Shown: positions 26,658 through 39,300 of the stretch, piece after piece
Numbering within the stretch: position 1 is the first letter of the stretch
Layout: each line of letters opens with the position of its first letter
IMG/VR virus record: IMGVR_UViG_3300029787_000003
Location: 65,236 to 129,235 of that record
Origin: a virus
Reading direction: 5' to 3' (one strand)
Length of the DNA: 64,000 nucleotides
Made by a program: the position numbers and the translations under genes
Notes under the pieces: generated by a model
What the model saw: the letters and a program-made list of their open reading frames with translations, nothing else
Told to the model about the DNA's origin: nothing
Database searches by the model: none

Positions 26658-26831
26658 ATGCAAAAAAATTTCGGACATATTTTTTCGACCATAGAGGTCG
26701 ATCCCGCAACTGGAGAGTATAAGATTATAATACCAGAAGCAGTTATCAATGAGATGGGATGGTTCGAAGATACAGAACTTAAATGGAACTTGGTAGATAA
26801 AGAAGTAATATTAACCGAAGATACAGATTGA
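26658..26831 (+). CDS. AbrB-like (swapped-hairpin) DNA-binding protein, 57 aa
   Basis: DPATGEYKIIIPEAVINEMGWFEDTELKWNLVDKEVILTE has the strand-IPxxVxxxMGW-strand pattern of SpoVT/AbrB swapped-hairpin domains. The frame is open back to 26577, but the upstream residues are unrelated; ATG 26658 (MQKNFGHIF) fits family size. AbrB-like proteins are dimeric or tetrameric transcription factors that bind palindromic or AT-rich DNA. It is the only clear DNA-binding regulator I see in the window, so it is a candidate for the dyad sites. That link is speculation. Confidence 0.65.
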   Translation: MQKNFGHIFSTIEVDPATGEYKIIIPEAVINEMGWFEDTELKWNLVDKEVILTEDTD

Positions 26832-26860
26832 TTGACAACGACTATATAAGATGATATAAT
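26832..26860 (+). promoter_or_regulatory. Perfect consensus sigma70 promoter
   Basis: TTGACA at 26832-26837, a 17-bp spacer and TATAAT at 26855-26860. It starts at the stop of the AbrB-like gene and drives the glycosyltransferase operon. GAAAGGAAT follows as ribosome-binding site. Confidence 0.8.
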
Positions 26861-26884
26861 TGGATTGAAAGGAATTTAATTTTT

Positions 26885-27643
26885 ATGGCTAAAGGATTCA
26901 CGGTGAAGGCAAAAACACCGACTGCACAAAAGCAAGTGCAAGAATGGGATTATGATAGAGCTAAGCAGTTGGTAAAAGGGAAGGCAATAGTATTCTGTTT
27001 ACCTGGCCGCGGAGTTTCATATCAGTACCTAAAGAGTTTCGTACAACTATGCTTCGACTTGGTTCAGGCTGGTGCAAGTATACAGATATCTCAAGATTAT
27101 TCATCAATGGTAAATTTCGCCCGTTGTAAATGTTTGGGTGCTAACGTACTCAGAGGGCCTAAGCAATTACCATGGGATGGAAAACTAAAATATGATTGGC
27201 AACTATGGATTGACTCAGATATAGTTTTTAATTCTGAGAAGTTCTTTCAGTTAGTCTTAATGGAAAAAGACTTAGCAGCAGGTTGGTATGCTACAGAGGA
27301 TGGTAAAACAACTTCAGTTGCTCACTGGTTAGAAGAAGATGATTTCCGTAACAACGGTGGAGTCATGAATCATGAAACAGTTGAAAGTATGAGTAAGAGA
27401 AAGAAACCTTTTACAGTAGACTACACAGGTTTCGGATGGCTTCTTATTAAAAAGGGAGTATTTGAAAACGAAGGTATACCTTATCCATGGTTTGCACCTA
27501 AGATGCAGGTCTTCGAAAGTGGCGAGGTACAAGACATGTGCGGTGAAGACGTTTCTTTCTGTCTTGATGCAAAAGAAGCAGGTTACGAAATCTGGTGCGA
27601 TCCACGTGTACGTGTAGGACATGAGAAAACAAGAATCATATAG
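26885..27643 (+). CDS. Glycosyltransferase family A-like protein
   Basis: A 252-residue protein. WIDSDIVF (about residues 108-115) supplies the DxD metal and nucleotide-sugar motif, FGWLLIKKGVFE (about 182) and GEDVSFCLDAKEAGYEIWCDP (about 219-239) match the acceptor-side ED motif of GT-A fold enzymes, and a final HEKTR. It resembles cyanomyovirus glycosyltransferases. The substrate may be phage structural protein, DNA or a host glycan. It is driven by the strongest-looking promoter in the window and overlaps the next gene. Confidence 0.75.
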   Translation: MAKGFTVKAKTPTAQKQVQEWDYDRAKQLVKGKAIVFCLPGRGVSYQYLKSFVQLCFDLVQAGASIQISQDYSSMVNFARCKCLGANVLRGPKQLPWDGKLKYDWQLWIDSDIVFNSEKFFQLVLMEKDLAAGWYATEDGKTTSVAHWLEEDDFRNNGGVMNHETVESMSKRKKPFTVDYTGFGWLLIKKGVFENEGIPYPWFAPKMQVFESGEVQDMCGEDVSFCLDAKEAGYEIWCDPRVRVGHEKTRII

Positions 27644-27785
27644 TATTCTCATAGGTGGTGAGGAGAAGTATTCGAATCTCACACAGAACGAATACTTTGA
27701 TATGATGGAGGACTTAGCGATTGAATTCTACAAAACAGGTTCTCCACATCCTGATACAGTAAAAACTAAGATTAACAAGGAGTAA
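27621..27785 (+). CDS. Conserved small phage protein, 54 aa
   Basis: MRKQESYSILIGGEEKYSNL then TQNEYFDMMEDLAIEFYKTG. I recognise this from cyanomyoviruses (ILIGGEEKYxxLTxxEYFDxMEDLA). It starts 23 bases inside the glycosyltransferase gene end. Acidic helical protein of unknown function, located just before the virion module. Confidence 0.75.
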   Translation: MRKQESYSILIGGEEKYSNLTQNEYFDMMEDLAIEFYKTGSPHPDTVKTKINKE

Positions 27786-27787
27786 TT

Positions 27788-27925
27788 ATGGCAGTTTATT
27801 CAAGTACGAACACGAGTAAGGAGGCAACACCCAAAAAAACTCGTCAAGGAAGCGGAAAACACTCAAAATATTCGGCAACATCCCGTAACTCGGCTCGTAA
27901 AAAGTACAGAGGACAAGGAAAATAA
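27788..27925 (+). CDS. Small basic protein, 45 aa
   Basis: MAVYSSTNTSKEATPKKTRQ, then Ser/Arg/Lys/Tyr-rich to the end (ARKKYRGQGK). I recognise this positively charged protein from cyanomyoviruses near the baseplate genes. Low-complexity and basic, so nucleic-acid binding is likely; AAGGAG precedes it. Confidence 0.75.
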   Translation: MAVYSSTNTSKEATPKKTRQGSGKHSKYSATSRNSARKKYRGQGK

Positions 27926-27930
27926 CCGCA

Positions 27931-27955
27931 GTGTCTCGAAAGAGGCACTTTTTTT
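27931..27955 (+). terminator. Rho-independent terminator
   Basis: GTGTCTC and GAGGCAC pair with one wobble around GAAA, followed by seven T. It separates the accessory region from the virion module. Confidence 0.85.
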
Positions 27956-27968
27956 ATGGGGAAACCAT

Positions 27969-27976
27969 TATAAATA
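27969..27976 (+). promoter_or_regulatory. T4-type late promoter TATAAATA
   Basis: Exact octamer 18 bases before the gp25 start; it opens the baseplate operon. Confidence 0.75.
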
Positions 27977-27994
27977 ATAAAAAACCTTTGTCTA

Positions 27995-28396
27995 ATGGCG
28001 ATTAAGAGGGTATCTAGAGCATTTAAAGACATTTCATTGTCGTTTAAACCTCATCCTGTAACAGATGATTTACAAGTATTGAAGAATGAAGACGCAATTC
28101 GTCGTTCTGTAAGAAATATAGTACAAACAATTCCTACTGAAAGATTCTTTAATTCACTGTTAGGATCAGATGTCCAAAGAAGTCTATTTGAATTCGTTGA
28201 TTTTGGTACTGCGTCTACTATAAGGCAGCAGATAGCCATTGCAATAGATAACTTTGAACCAAGAGTAGAAAACGTAACCGTTGCGGTAGACCCAAATCCA
28301 GAAGTTAACTCTTTTGATGTTACCGTTATCTTTGATATTATAGGACAAGAGTTTCCAACACAAGAATATTCATTCCTCTTAGAGGCAACAAGATAA
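27995..28396 (+). CDS. 25: Baseplate wedge protein gp25
   Basis: 133 residues, against 132 in T4. Contains the gp25/GPW domain: VLKNEDAIRRSVRNIVQTIPTERFF (about residues 27-52), RQQIAIAIDNFEPRV (about 76-90), and a final strand. gp25 is the lysozyme-like-fold wedge protein that seeds sheath polymerisation. It opens the late virion operon and is followed two bases later by gp6, an order shared with cyanomyoviruses. Confidence 0.92.
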   Translation: MAIKRVSRAFKDISLSFKPHPVTDDLQVLKNEDAIRRSVRNIVQTIPTERFFNSLLGSDVQRSLFEFVDFGTASTIRQQIAIAIDNFEPRVENVTVAVDPNPEVNSFDVTVIFDIIGQEFPTQEYSFLLEATR

Positions 28397-28397
28397 C

Positions 28398-30332
28398 ATG
28401 CCTTTCACTAAATTTACAGATCTTGATTTTGATCAAATAAAAACCTCAATTAAGTCATATCTCCGTGCAAATAGCAATTTTACGGACTTTGACTTCGAAG
28501 GATCGAACTTTTCCGTCCTTATCGACACGTTAGCTTATAATACGTATATCACAGCATTCAACTCAAACATGGTTGTGAACGAATCTTTCCTAGATTCAGC
28601 AACAGTTAGAGAAAATGTCGTCTCATTAGCAAGAAATATAGGTTATGTACCCCGTTCTAGGACGGCAGCCACAGCACAAGTAACATTTGATGTAGGTCTA
28701 AACATAACTTCACTCAATTCAACCCCTATAGCGACTATAAGAGCAGGTTTAGTGTGTATAGGTGATGCTAACAACACCTCATATGTGTTCTCAACGTCCG
28801 AAGACATCTCTGCACCAGTAAGAGAACCATCTATAGGCACTTTTGTAGCAACGTTTGAAAATATTTTACTAAAAGAAGGCACATTTCTTAACAAAACCTT
28901 CACAGTTGATGGTTCATTAAGTCAAAGATTCATTTTAGACAACCCACATATTGATACTTCGACTATAAAAGTGTATGTTAAGGGGCCTAGTGACGCATCT
29001 GGGTCAGTTGGAATTGAATATTCACTAGTTTCTAACATTTTAGACGTAGATTCAGTCTCAGAAATCTTTTTAGTGCAAGAAGTACAAGATGAAAGGTATG
29101 AAGTAGTGTTTGGTGATGGAATAATTGGTAAAAAACTGGAAAATGGGTCTGTAGTTACTGTTCAATATATTATTACTGATGGAGAAGACGGAAATGGTAT
29201 TGGAAATAATAATAGTTTCTCATTTGCAGGTAGAATTGTTAATGCAGCAGGGGGATCTATCACTCTAACATCAACTCCTAGTGTGGCTACCGTTGAGGCA
29301 TCCACAAATGGGTCTGAAATAGAGTCTATTAGTTCAATTAAGTATTATGCACCTAGAATCTATTCCTCCCAATACAGGGCGGTTACACCTAGGGATTATG
29401 AGGCAATAATAAAGAAAATTTACCCAGATACTGAGTCAGTAGCAGTCGTTGGTGGTGAAGAAATGGATCCACCAGAGTTTGGTACTGTTACAATTAGTAT
29501 TAAACCTAAGAATGGTACATATGTATCAGCATTTAACAAAACTAGGATTTTATCCCAATTAAAGCAATACGCTGTATCTGGTATTAACCAAAAAATTGAA
29601 GATCTTAAAATACTATATGTGGAAATTGATTCTGCAGTGTATTTTGATGAAAATAAGGTCTCTACTTCATCTGCCCTTCAAACAAAAGTCTCAAATACAC
29701 TAACTGCATATTCAAATTCTGTAGATATGAATAAATTTGGTGGTAGATTCAAATATAGTAAAGTACAGCAAGTAATTGATAGTACAGATACTGCTATTAC
29801 CTCTAATATTACCCGTGTACGTATTAGAAGGGATTTGAAGGCAGCAATTAACCAGTTTGCCCAATATGAACTATGTTTCGGTAACCAATTCCATGTAACC
29901 ACAGCAGGAAAAAATATTAAGTCTACTGGGTTTACAATATCTAATAATATTAGAACTGTTTACCTTACAGATACTCCTAATTCAGATATGAAGACAGGTG
30001 TTATCTCTATCGTGGAAATATTAGACAATGGAACTGAAAATACTGTTATTGGTTCAGCTGGAACCGTAGATTATATAAAAGGAGAAATTCTTCTAAGTAC
30101 AGTGAATATTACATCAACACTTGATAATAGTGGTGTTGTAGAAGTACAAGCAATTCCAGAATCTAATGATGTAGTTGGATTAAAAGAACTATACCTCAAT
30201 TTTAGTCTTTCAAAAAGTACAATAAATATGATTAGGGATGTGATAAGTTCAGGTGATGAAATTACTGGAACTAGCTTTATTAAGGACTTCTATACTTCAA
30301 GTTATCTAAACGGAAAATTAATACGCGAGTAA
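28398..30332 (+). CDS. 6: Baseplate wedge protein gp6
   Basis: 644 residues, close to T4 gp6 (660). N-terminal FTKFTDLDFDQIKTSIKSYLR then DFDFEGSNFSVLIDTLAYNTYIT, and the central RAVTPRDYEAIIKKIYPDTESVAVVGGE is the conserved baseplate J-like segment. gp6 forms the inner ring that joins wedges around the hub and controls sheath contraction. Its Gly-Pro pair uses GGG. It is transcribed with gp25 and followed 8 bases later by the giant gp7-like gene. Confidence 0.92.
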   Translation: MPFTKFTDLDFDQIKTSIKSYLRANSNFTDFDFEGSNFSVLIDTLAYNTYITAFNSNMVVNESFLDSATVRENVVSLARNIGYVPRSRTAATAQVTFDVGLNITSLNSTPIATIRAGLVCIGDANNTSYVFSTSEDISAPVREPSIGTFVATFENILLKEGTFLNKTFTVDGSLSQRFILDNPHIDTSTIKVYVKGPSDASGSVGIEYSLVSNILDVDSVSEIFLVQEVQDERYEVVFGDGIIGKKLENGSVVTVQYIITDGEDGNGIGNNNSFSFAGRIVNAAGGSITLTSTPSVATVEASTNGSEIESISSIKYYAPRIYSSQYRAVTPRDYEAIIKKIYPDTESVAVVGGEEMDPPEFGTVTISIKPKNGTYVSAFNKTRILSQLKQYAVSGINQKIEDLKILYVEIDSAVYFDENKVSTSSALQTKVSNTLTAYSNSVDMNKFGGRFKYSKVQQVIDSTDTAITSNITRVRIRRDLKAAINQFAQYELCFGNQFHVTTAGKNIKSTGFTISNNIRTVYLTDTPNSDMKTGVISIVEILDNGTENTVIGSAGTVDYIKGEILLSTVNITSTLDNSGVVEVQAIPESNDVVGLKELYLNFSLSKSTINMIRDVISSGDEITGTSFIKDFYTSSYLNGKLIRE

Positions 30333-30339
30333 TCAAAAT

Positions 30340-33300
30340 ATGATTCAAACTGGCTTTGAACCAAAAGTAAAGGTTCAACAAATCATTGAAAATCAGCTGC
30401 CCGAATATGTATTGAGTGAAAGTCCTCGTGCAGTAGATTTTTTAAAGCAATATTATATTTCTCAAGAATATCAGGGAGGTAATATTGACATCTCTGATAA
30501 TTTAGATCAGTATTTAAAATTAGATAATTTAACCCCAGACGTTGTTATTGGATCAACAACTCTTTCTACTGGAATTACTACAAGTAGTGATACTATTCCT
30601 GTTTCTAGTACAAAGGGTTTTCCTAGTGAATGGGGTTTATTAAAGATTAATGATGAGATTATAACTTATACTGGAGTAACAACTAATAGTTTTACTGGTG
30701 CTAAACGTGGTTTTAGTGGTATTACAAGTTATCATCAAGAATTAAATCAAGAAGACTTAACATTTTCCACTTCTAGTACTGCTGATCATTTATCAGGTAC
30801 TTATGTACAAAACTTAAGTTCTCTATTTTTACAAGAATTTTATAAAAAACTTAAGTATTCTCTTACTCCAGGGTTAGAAAATGTCGATTTTGATCCAAAT
30901 TTGAATGCAGGTACGTTTATAAAAGAAGCAAGAGCATTATATAATGCTAAAGGAACAGATGAATCATTCAGAATTTTATTTAATGCACTTTATAACGAAA
31001 CTCCAAAAGTTGTAAATTTAGAAGAATATTTATTAAAACCATCTGCAGCGAATTATGTTAGAAGAGAAGTTGTAATTGCTGAGGCTCTTAGTGGTGATGT
31101 TACCAAATTAGCAGGTCAAACACTCTTCAAAACATCAGATGTTAATACTAGTGCTTCAATATCTGAGGTTGAAGGATTTAGTAGAGTTGGTGTTGCACTA
31201 ACAACTATTCAAAATTACTATAAATTATCACTTTTCATTGGTTTTGATGACTCCGATTCTACAATTCAAGGTGATTTTGATATTACACAAGCAACTAGAT
31301 GTCTTGATAATGTAAGTATTGGTTCATCAGTCCTTAGTGTTGATTCAACTGTAGGGTTTGGCCAGACTGGAACTATAATATCTCTTGGTAATACATCTAT
31401 TGATTACACAAGTAAGAGTGTTAACCAGTTCTTTGGATGCACTGGAATAGGTGTTTCTATTAAAAAATCAGATGAAATAAGAAGTAATAACACTTATTAT
31501 GGTTATGAAGATGGAGATAGTACTAAAAAAGTAGAATTAAGACTTACTGGTGTACTTTCAGACTTTGAACAGATCTCTACAAACCTGAATATTAATGAAG
31601 GTGAGACAATTTCAGTTAAAAATGTTGGAGACTTTATACAAAATCCAGCAACAAACGCAACATTTAAGCAAGTTTTTGCAAATTCATGGATTTATAACAC
31701 AAGTTGTAGATATTTCCTTGAAGGACAGTCATTTAACAGTGCAAGTACCTTTACTACTAAGTCAAAAATTGATAAATCTAGTCTAAAAAAGGGTGATATA
31801 GTTGAAGTTGTTCGTAATAGGTCAAATAATGTTGTAGCATTTAATAATGGAAACTTAGAAAGTTCAATTTTACAAATAACTGGTGATGATACTGTTCAAT
31901 TATCAGATGCTTTATCTGTAGAAGGTGCAATTGACCTTAGAAGAAAACTAAATTATGCAAAAAGTACTGCAGTTCCTTTAGAAGTTGATAATATTATCAC
32001 AGATACATCAAATTTATACATTAAAGATGAAACTGAAGCATATTATGCAGCAAATTCACTTCCATCTGGAAGAACTGGTGTTACTACCGACTTTTTAAAT
32101 GTTATAACCACTGATGTTAAGTCTGCAACAGCTAGTGGATTAGATAGTTTAGTACCAAATACATTAGATCAGTATAGTGTTGTTTCATTCCCATCTGCTG
32201 TTCCTTTCTTTACAGGTGATGAAATATATTATAAACCATCTGGTACTCATTATGTCGGATTAGAAACTGGCAGATATTACTGTGAGATTGTTTCTAGTGA
32301 TAAAAAGAAGATTAGAGTATATGGATCTAGAGCATCTATTGAGAGTGCTACTTATATTCCATTAAAATCTGTTGCTGGTGATCATAAGTTTATATTAAAT
32401 TCTCAAAGATCAGAAGAAATAGCAGCACAAAAAACACTTAAGAAGTTTCCATTAACATCATCTTCAAATAGAGCAGATCAAACATTAACAGAACCAGGTG
32501 CAACTGGTATGTTAATTAATGGTGTAGAGATTACTAACTATAAATCTGAAGATAAAGTTTATTATGGCCCATTAAAATCTGCAACTGTTGTTACTTCTGG
32601 TAACAATTATGATGTTGTTAGGCCACCAAATATACATATTAGTTCTGGTGTAGGTACAGATGCTTTAGTGCAACCAGTAGTACAAGGTTCTGTTACTAAA
32701 GTCTTTATTGATCCTCAAGGATTTGATATTACAGAAGTTCAAAGTATTGATGTTCTTGGTGGTAATGGGACTGCAGTTCTTGAACCAATAATTATTCGTA
32801 AATCAAGAGAAATTGAATTTGATGGTAGACAAACAGTTTTTGCTGGTGGAGTTGATGAAACTGCTAATACTATTACATTCTTAACTAGTCATAATTTACA
32901 AAATGCTCAGGAAGTAATCTATAAATCCAATGGGAATGAAGGTATCGGTGTTGGGGTTGGAACCGCTACTCTAGTTAATAATGGTTCTTACTTTGTAGAA
33001 GTAATTAATAATAGAGCAATTAAATTATATGAAAGTGCTTTAAGTGCTATTAATAAAACTAATGTAGTTGGTTTAGGTGTTTCTAATACTGCTGGTACAC
33101 ATAAATTTTCTACTTTACCTAATCAAAAATCAGTTGGTGCTATTGAAGTTATAGATGGTGGAACATTAACTAATAGAAAATTATATGTTAAACCTACAGG
33201 AATTTCTACACAATACAATAAAGTAATATTTGAAAATCATGGATTTAGTAATGGTGATATAGTTGAATATACAACTGCTGCAGGTGCTGGTACATCAACT

Positions 33301-36300
33301 CCAGAAACAATTACTGGATTAACTACAACTACAGGTATCACAACAACTGCGAATTATTATCAGGTTCTTAAACTTAATGATCATTCATTTAGGTTAGCTA
33401 ATGCTGGTATTGCTGGAACAGATCCTATTAATTTTGATAGAGGTAATTTTGTTAAATTTGATTATTCAGGACAAGGATTCCAAGTCTTTAAATATCCAGA
33501 TATTTCAGTATCATTAAAATATACTCCTGTTGGATTTGGTACTGCTACACAAGTAGTTGAAGAGATGATACTTACTCCTACAGTTAGGGGTAGTATTATT
33601 GATGCTTATTTGTATGAAACTGGTACTGGTTATGGTTCAACTATCATCAACTTTGAAAAGAAACCAACAGTATCAATACAAAATGGTAGAAATGCATCAT
33701 TAAAACCAAATGTTATTAATGGTAGAGTTGTAAGTGTTGATATTAACTATGGTGGAGTTGATTATTACTCAACACCTGATTTAAACCTAGTTGATGAAAC
33801 AAATGCAGGATCTGGTGCTAAATTAAGACCAATTATAACCAATAATAGAATAACAGGGGTTCAAGTTGTTAGTGCAGGTATTGGGTACTCTACAGCATCA
33901 ACTAAACTAACAGTAGTTGCTGCTGGTGATGGTGCAAATGTTAATGTTAATGTTAGACCATTAACTATAGACATGGTTCAAAAATACGAAGAAAATGAAT
34001 TATTTGTAGAGAGTAACGATAAATTAAAATATACAGTTGTTGGATATGGTGAAACTTACAGAACATCATTTGGTGAAGTTGGTATAGGTATTACAGTTGC
34101 TTCTAAAATTATTGGATGGGCTTATGATGGAAATCCAATTTATGGATCTTTTGGTTATTCAAATCCTCAGGATGCAAACTCATTTGCAACAAGAATAATT
34201 AGTGGTTATACATTAGACGCTTCTGCAGTAGAAGATAGGCCTTTGACTAGTGTATTTTCAGAGGGATTCTTTGTAGAAGATCATAAATTTGATGATTCTG
34301 GTGATTTAGATATTAATAATGGTCGTTTTGCAAAAACACCTGAATTTCCAAATGGAATTTATGCATATTATGCAACTATAAAAGATAGTAGTAATCAAAA
34401 TAAACCAGATTTCCCGTATTTTGTAGGTAATAGTTTTAGATCTGTTCCAGTAGACCAAGTTTTATCACAAGATTATGATTATGCGACAAATAATCTACTT
34501 AGAAATACATTCCCATATAGAGTTGCTGAAAAAGATATTGATAATGACTTTATTATTGAAACTAATGAAATTTCTAATCAGAAAGCAATAATAGAATCAG
34601 TTACATCAGGAACCATTGATGAATTGAATATTGTTACTTCTGGTGAGAATTATTCAATGAATGAGAAGTTAATATTTGATGAAACTGATAGTGGTGGTGA
34701 AGGTTTATCAAGTAAAATTTCTTCCTTGAAGGGTAAAACTATTGTTGATATACAAACTGCAGTTACCTCTTTTGATAATACAATATTGACTTGGAATCCT
34801 GAGAATGTACAAGTTAATATTTTACCTCAACATTCTTTAGTTAGTCGTGATGATGTTGTTATTTCTGGATTATCTACAGTTCTAACTCAAGTAAATGGCC
34901 GATATCAAATTGGTATAGTAACAGCAAGTACTCAATTAATCGCAGCAGTACCTACAGTTGGATCTCTACCAAGTGCAAGTGAATTGTATGTTACATCAGT
35001 TCCTGAGTCTTTAGGTGTAGGTAATAGTATTACAGTTGGTTCTGAAACAATGCAAGTTTTAGAAATATTCCCAAATGAGAAAATAATAAAAGCAAATAGA
35101 GGTATTTCAGGTGTTTCTCATAATGTAGGTAGTCCAGTTTCTATAATATCTGACTCATTTACTATTCCTAAAGTTGTACCTTATTTTGAGTCAAAATTAA
35201 ATAATATTGCATATTTTAATCCAATTCATCAAGTTGGATTTGGTGTTACATCTGGTATCAGTCATTCATCATCATTTGGATTTGGAAGTACTACAATTAC
35301 AAGAAATATTCCAACTCAGACAATTTTCTTACCTAATCATAAGTTTAATAATAATGATTCAGTGACTATTTCAGTTCCTGGTGGAGCAGCACAAATATCT
35401 ATTGCTAATAGTTCGGGTACCGTTAGTTATAATCTACCACAAGAGGTATTTGTTACAGATAGAGGTAAAAACTATATTGGTATAAGAACTGGTGTTGGAA
35501 TAGGTTTTTCAGATGTCTTTTTCACTGGTGGTGGTACTGATAGGGATAATTATTACATTACTACTAAATTTGAGCAAGTTTTAGCAAAAACACAGAAAAT
35601 TATTTCAACTGTTTCTATTTCTACAGCATTTAATCATAACTTAAGTATTGGTGATGAGATTGATTTAACAGTTAGATCTAGTCTTGCAGTTGGTATTGGA
35701 ACATCTACAGGTATAAAACTCAAGAGAAATGAAGTAACTGGACATCTTTTAGTTAATCCTATTAATTTCATTAATACTGGAATTAATTCAATAACTAACG
35801 AAATAACTTTAAATGAGCATGGATTAAAGACAGGAGATAAAGTTTTCTATGATGCTAATACTATAGCTACTGGATTATCAACTGGTAGTTACTTTGTATT
35901 TAAAGTTGATGAAGATATTATCAAATTATGTGCAACATCTAAGGATGCTTATAGTAATCCTCCTACTGTAGTTGATATGATTGATACTGGAGGAACTTCA
36001 CAGTATCTTTCTTTAATAAATCCATCTTTATTCATTGTTGGAAATAGTGATGTAGTATTTGATGTAGTTGATCCATCTTTAGAAGGATATGACTTTAAGT
36101 TCTACTATGATGATCAGTTTAAGAATGAATTTGTTTCTACTGGATTTACAGGTGCAACTGAATTTACTATAACAGGTGTTGGAACAGTTGGTCTTGGTAC
36201 TGTTGCAACTAGAACTTTAAATTATGATAATATGCTTCCATCTAAGTTATACTACAACATAGAAAAAAGTGGATTTATCAGTACAGCAGATACTCAAGTC

Positions 36301-39300
36301 AAAAATCATTCATTCATAAACTTTGCAGATAGTTTATATAATGGTAAGTATGATGTTGTTTCTACAGCATCTACAACGTTTGATATATTATTAAGACAAG
36401 TTCCTGAAAGATTATCATATACATCATCTGAGGCTAGCACTTTAGAATACAATACAACATCTCTAACAGCGACTGGTGGTGTTCATAAGGTAGGAATTGA
36501 CTTTAGTGGATTCGGATACAAGAGATTACCTAATTTTATTGGTATTGGTACTTTAGCAACTGGATCAGGTGCATATGTTATCCCTGCTTCAAAATCAGTC
36601 GGTAATGCAAACCAAGTAAGAATAATTAATGAAGGATTTGAGTATTCATCAGATAAAACTCTGAAACCAAATGCATATATCTCACCTTTAATTATTATTG
36701 AAAATTCAAATACAATAGGTGTAGTTACTGTTACTAGTGGTGGTGATAATTACTTGGATGAACCAAATGTTCATATTGTACATCCAGATACAAGACAAAG
36801 AATTCAATCTGGATTATTGAGAGCAGAATTAACAGGGCCTTCAATAGGATATGTTGATGTAGTTGTAGCTCCAACTGGATTACCAGAGAAAGCTGTAGAA
36901 TTATTTACAGTCAATAATACTAATGGTATTGGTATTCAGACAGTTGCTAGTAACAATACTGGAATATTTACATGTTATATTACAACTCCATCAGCAGGTT
37001 ATTCTCCAGCACCATTCACAGTAGGTGATGAAGTCTTTATAGAAAATATGGTTAAAGTTGGTACTGCTGGTACTGGTTTTAACTCTGTAGAGATGGGTTA
37101 TAGATTCCCTAAAGTTATAGCATATGCAACAGGCACACTTGATGCAGTAACTGTTGATGCAAGTGAATATACGACAAATTGTGGTACTGCTGTTGTTGAT
37201 CAAGGATCTCTTGCAGTAATTATTAATAAGTACAATTATCCAACATTTTCATCATATCAATTCCCATCACAATTTATTATTGGGGAACAATTAGTTTCAA
37301 ATCAAATTGTAAGAGATTTATATATTACTTCAACTGAAACAGATGCAAAAAATCCTGATTTTATTAAAGTTGCTGGAACTTATGAATTAAGTCCTAATGA
37401 AATTATTGTAGGAAAAGAATCTGGAACAGTAGCAAATATTGTTAGTATTACTGAAAATCAAGGAAAATTTGCTGTAGATTATGCAGTTAAAAAAGATATT
37501 GGTTGGAGTGATGATGTTGGAAAGTTAAATTTAGATAATCAAGTACTTCCTGATAATGATTATTATCAAAATCTTTCATATACAGTTAAAAGTAGTCAAG
37601 AATATAGTACATTAAGAAGTCCAGTAAATGGATTACTTCATACTGCAGGTCTTAAGAATTTTGCAGACACTGGAATATCATCTACAACAGCATTAGTTGC
37701 AGTTGGAAGTACATCACAATCACTTTCTATTCTTGATTTAACAGGTGATGAAAGAGTAGATACACTTTATAATTGGACTACTGCGTTTGACTTAGAATAC
37801 AATACTACTTTTGGATCAAATATAACTCGAACTGGTAAGGCATCTAAATTTGTTGAAATTGAAAATAAGAGATTATCATCATATTTACTTGCAAAAAGTA
37901 ACCAAGTTTTACTAATAGACGACATTAATAGTCAATTCTCAAACTTAGATGGTGATCCAAGTGAATTCTTAAATTTATTTAAAATAGATGCTTCTAGTGT
38001 TAATGAATTTGAAAGTTTATTTGTTAGAGTTACAGATATAGGTCAAGGTGATGTTCAGATAGCAGATTTAGTCTTATTAAGTAATTATGGAACAGAATCT
38101 GTTTTATTACAAAAACAAAAATTAGATGATGAGACATCTATTGGTAGTTTTGCAGTATTTGAAGATGCTCTTGGAGATACTTACCTTAGATTTACTCCTT
38201 TACCTGATGCGTATAATACAGACTACGATCTTAAGATTGTTAGAACACAATTTAATCAACAAGCAGGTGTTGGTACATTTGCGGTAGGATTTGTTAATCT
38301 TAGTGGTTCTGTAGGTGTGGCCACTACCGTTTCATCAGGTATTACAACTACAAGAATTATTGGTTTAAGTTCTGAAAAATATCATTCATTACATCTACAA
38401 AATCATTTACTGAATGAAACAACAAATGAGCAAAATTATGTAGAATTATATGTTAGTCATGATGGTGAACACACATATACTTCCGAATATTTTGTTGATA
38501 CACATTCTGATGTTGGAATGTACTCAGATCAATTCATGGGTGAATTTACAGTAGGTTTTTCAACTGATTCTGGTTATGGAAATGAATTAATAGTCGAATA
38601 TCATAATCCTTCAACAGATATTATTCAACTTAAGTCAAAAATTGTTGGATTTGGTTCAACAGCTGTTGGAGTTGGAACTTATAGATTCTTAGCACCTGGT
38701 CAACCTGCAGGATCTGAACAAACTGCTCTTTATCAATCTGATTATTCTATTGGTACTGGAACAACAACCGTATTTTCAATTATTAATACTGATTTTAATG
38801 CAGTTAAATCTGTTGTTGAAGTTAGTGCAGGATCAACTAGAGCATTGCATCAAGTTTATACGATGCATGATGGTGGCGATGTTTATACACAACCATCACC
38901 ATTCATATCTGTAGGAAGTACATCTATTTCAGATAGTTTATCAGGATTGGGATCATTTAATGGTAAGTACAATGGTAATCAATTACAACTTGAGTTTATT
39001 CCAGATTCTGCATATGCAAGCACTGAAATTCAGGTAGCTTCATTAAGTCTTTGTATGTATGGCCCATTAGACACACTTAATGAACCTCTTACAGAAGAAC
39101 TTGAATTTGGTAGTGGAAGAGAAATGATCAAATTGTTCTTCTACAATGCAATTAATGGTGATAGAATTAATAGGAAGAATTTTACATTAACTTCTGGACT
39201 CACTCCAGTTTTTGCTAAATCATTTGATCCTGCTACACCAGAAATATTTAATCCTGCTACAGGTACTTTCAATATTGATAATCATTTCTTCAGAACTGGA

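Noticed and set aside
26250-26709. Minus-strand ORFs over the 25762 gene end and the AbrB-like gene
   Set aside because: Shadow frames rich in Leu, Ser and Cys; the plus-strand proteins have recognisable patterns.
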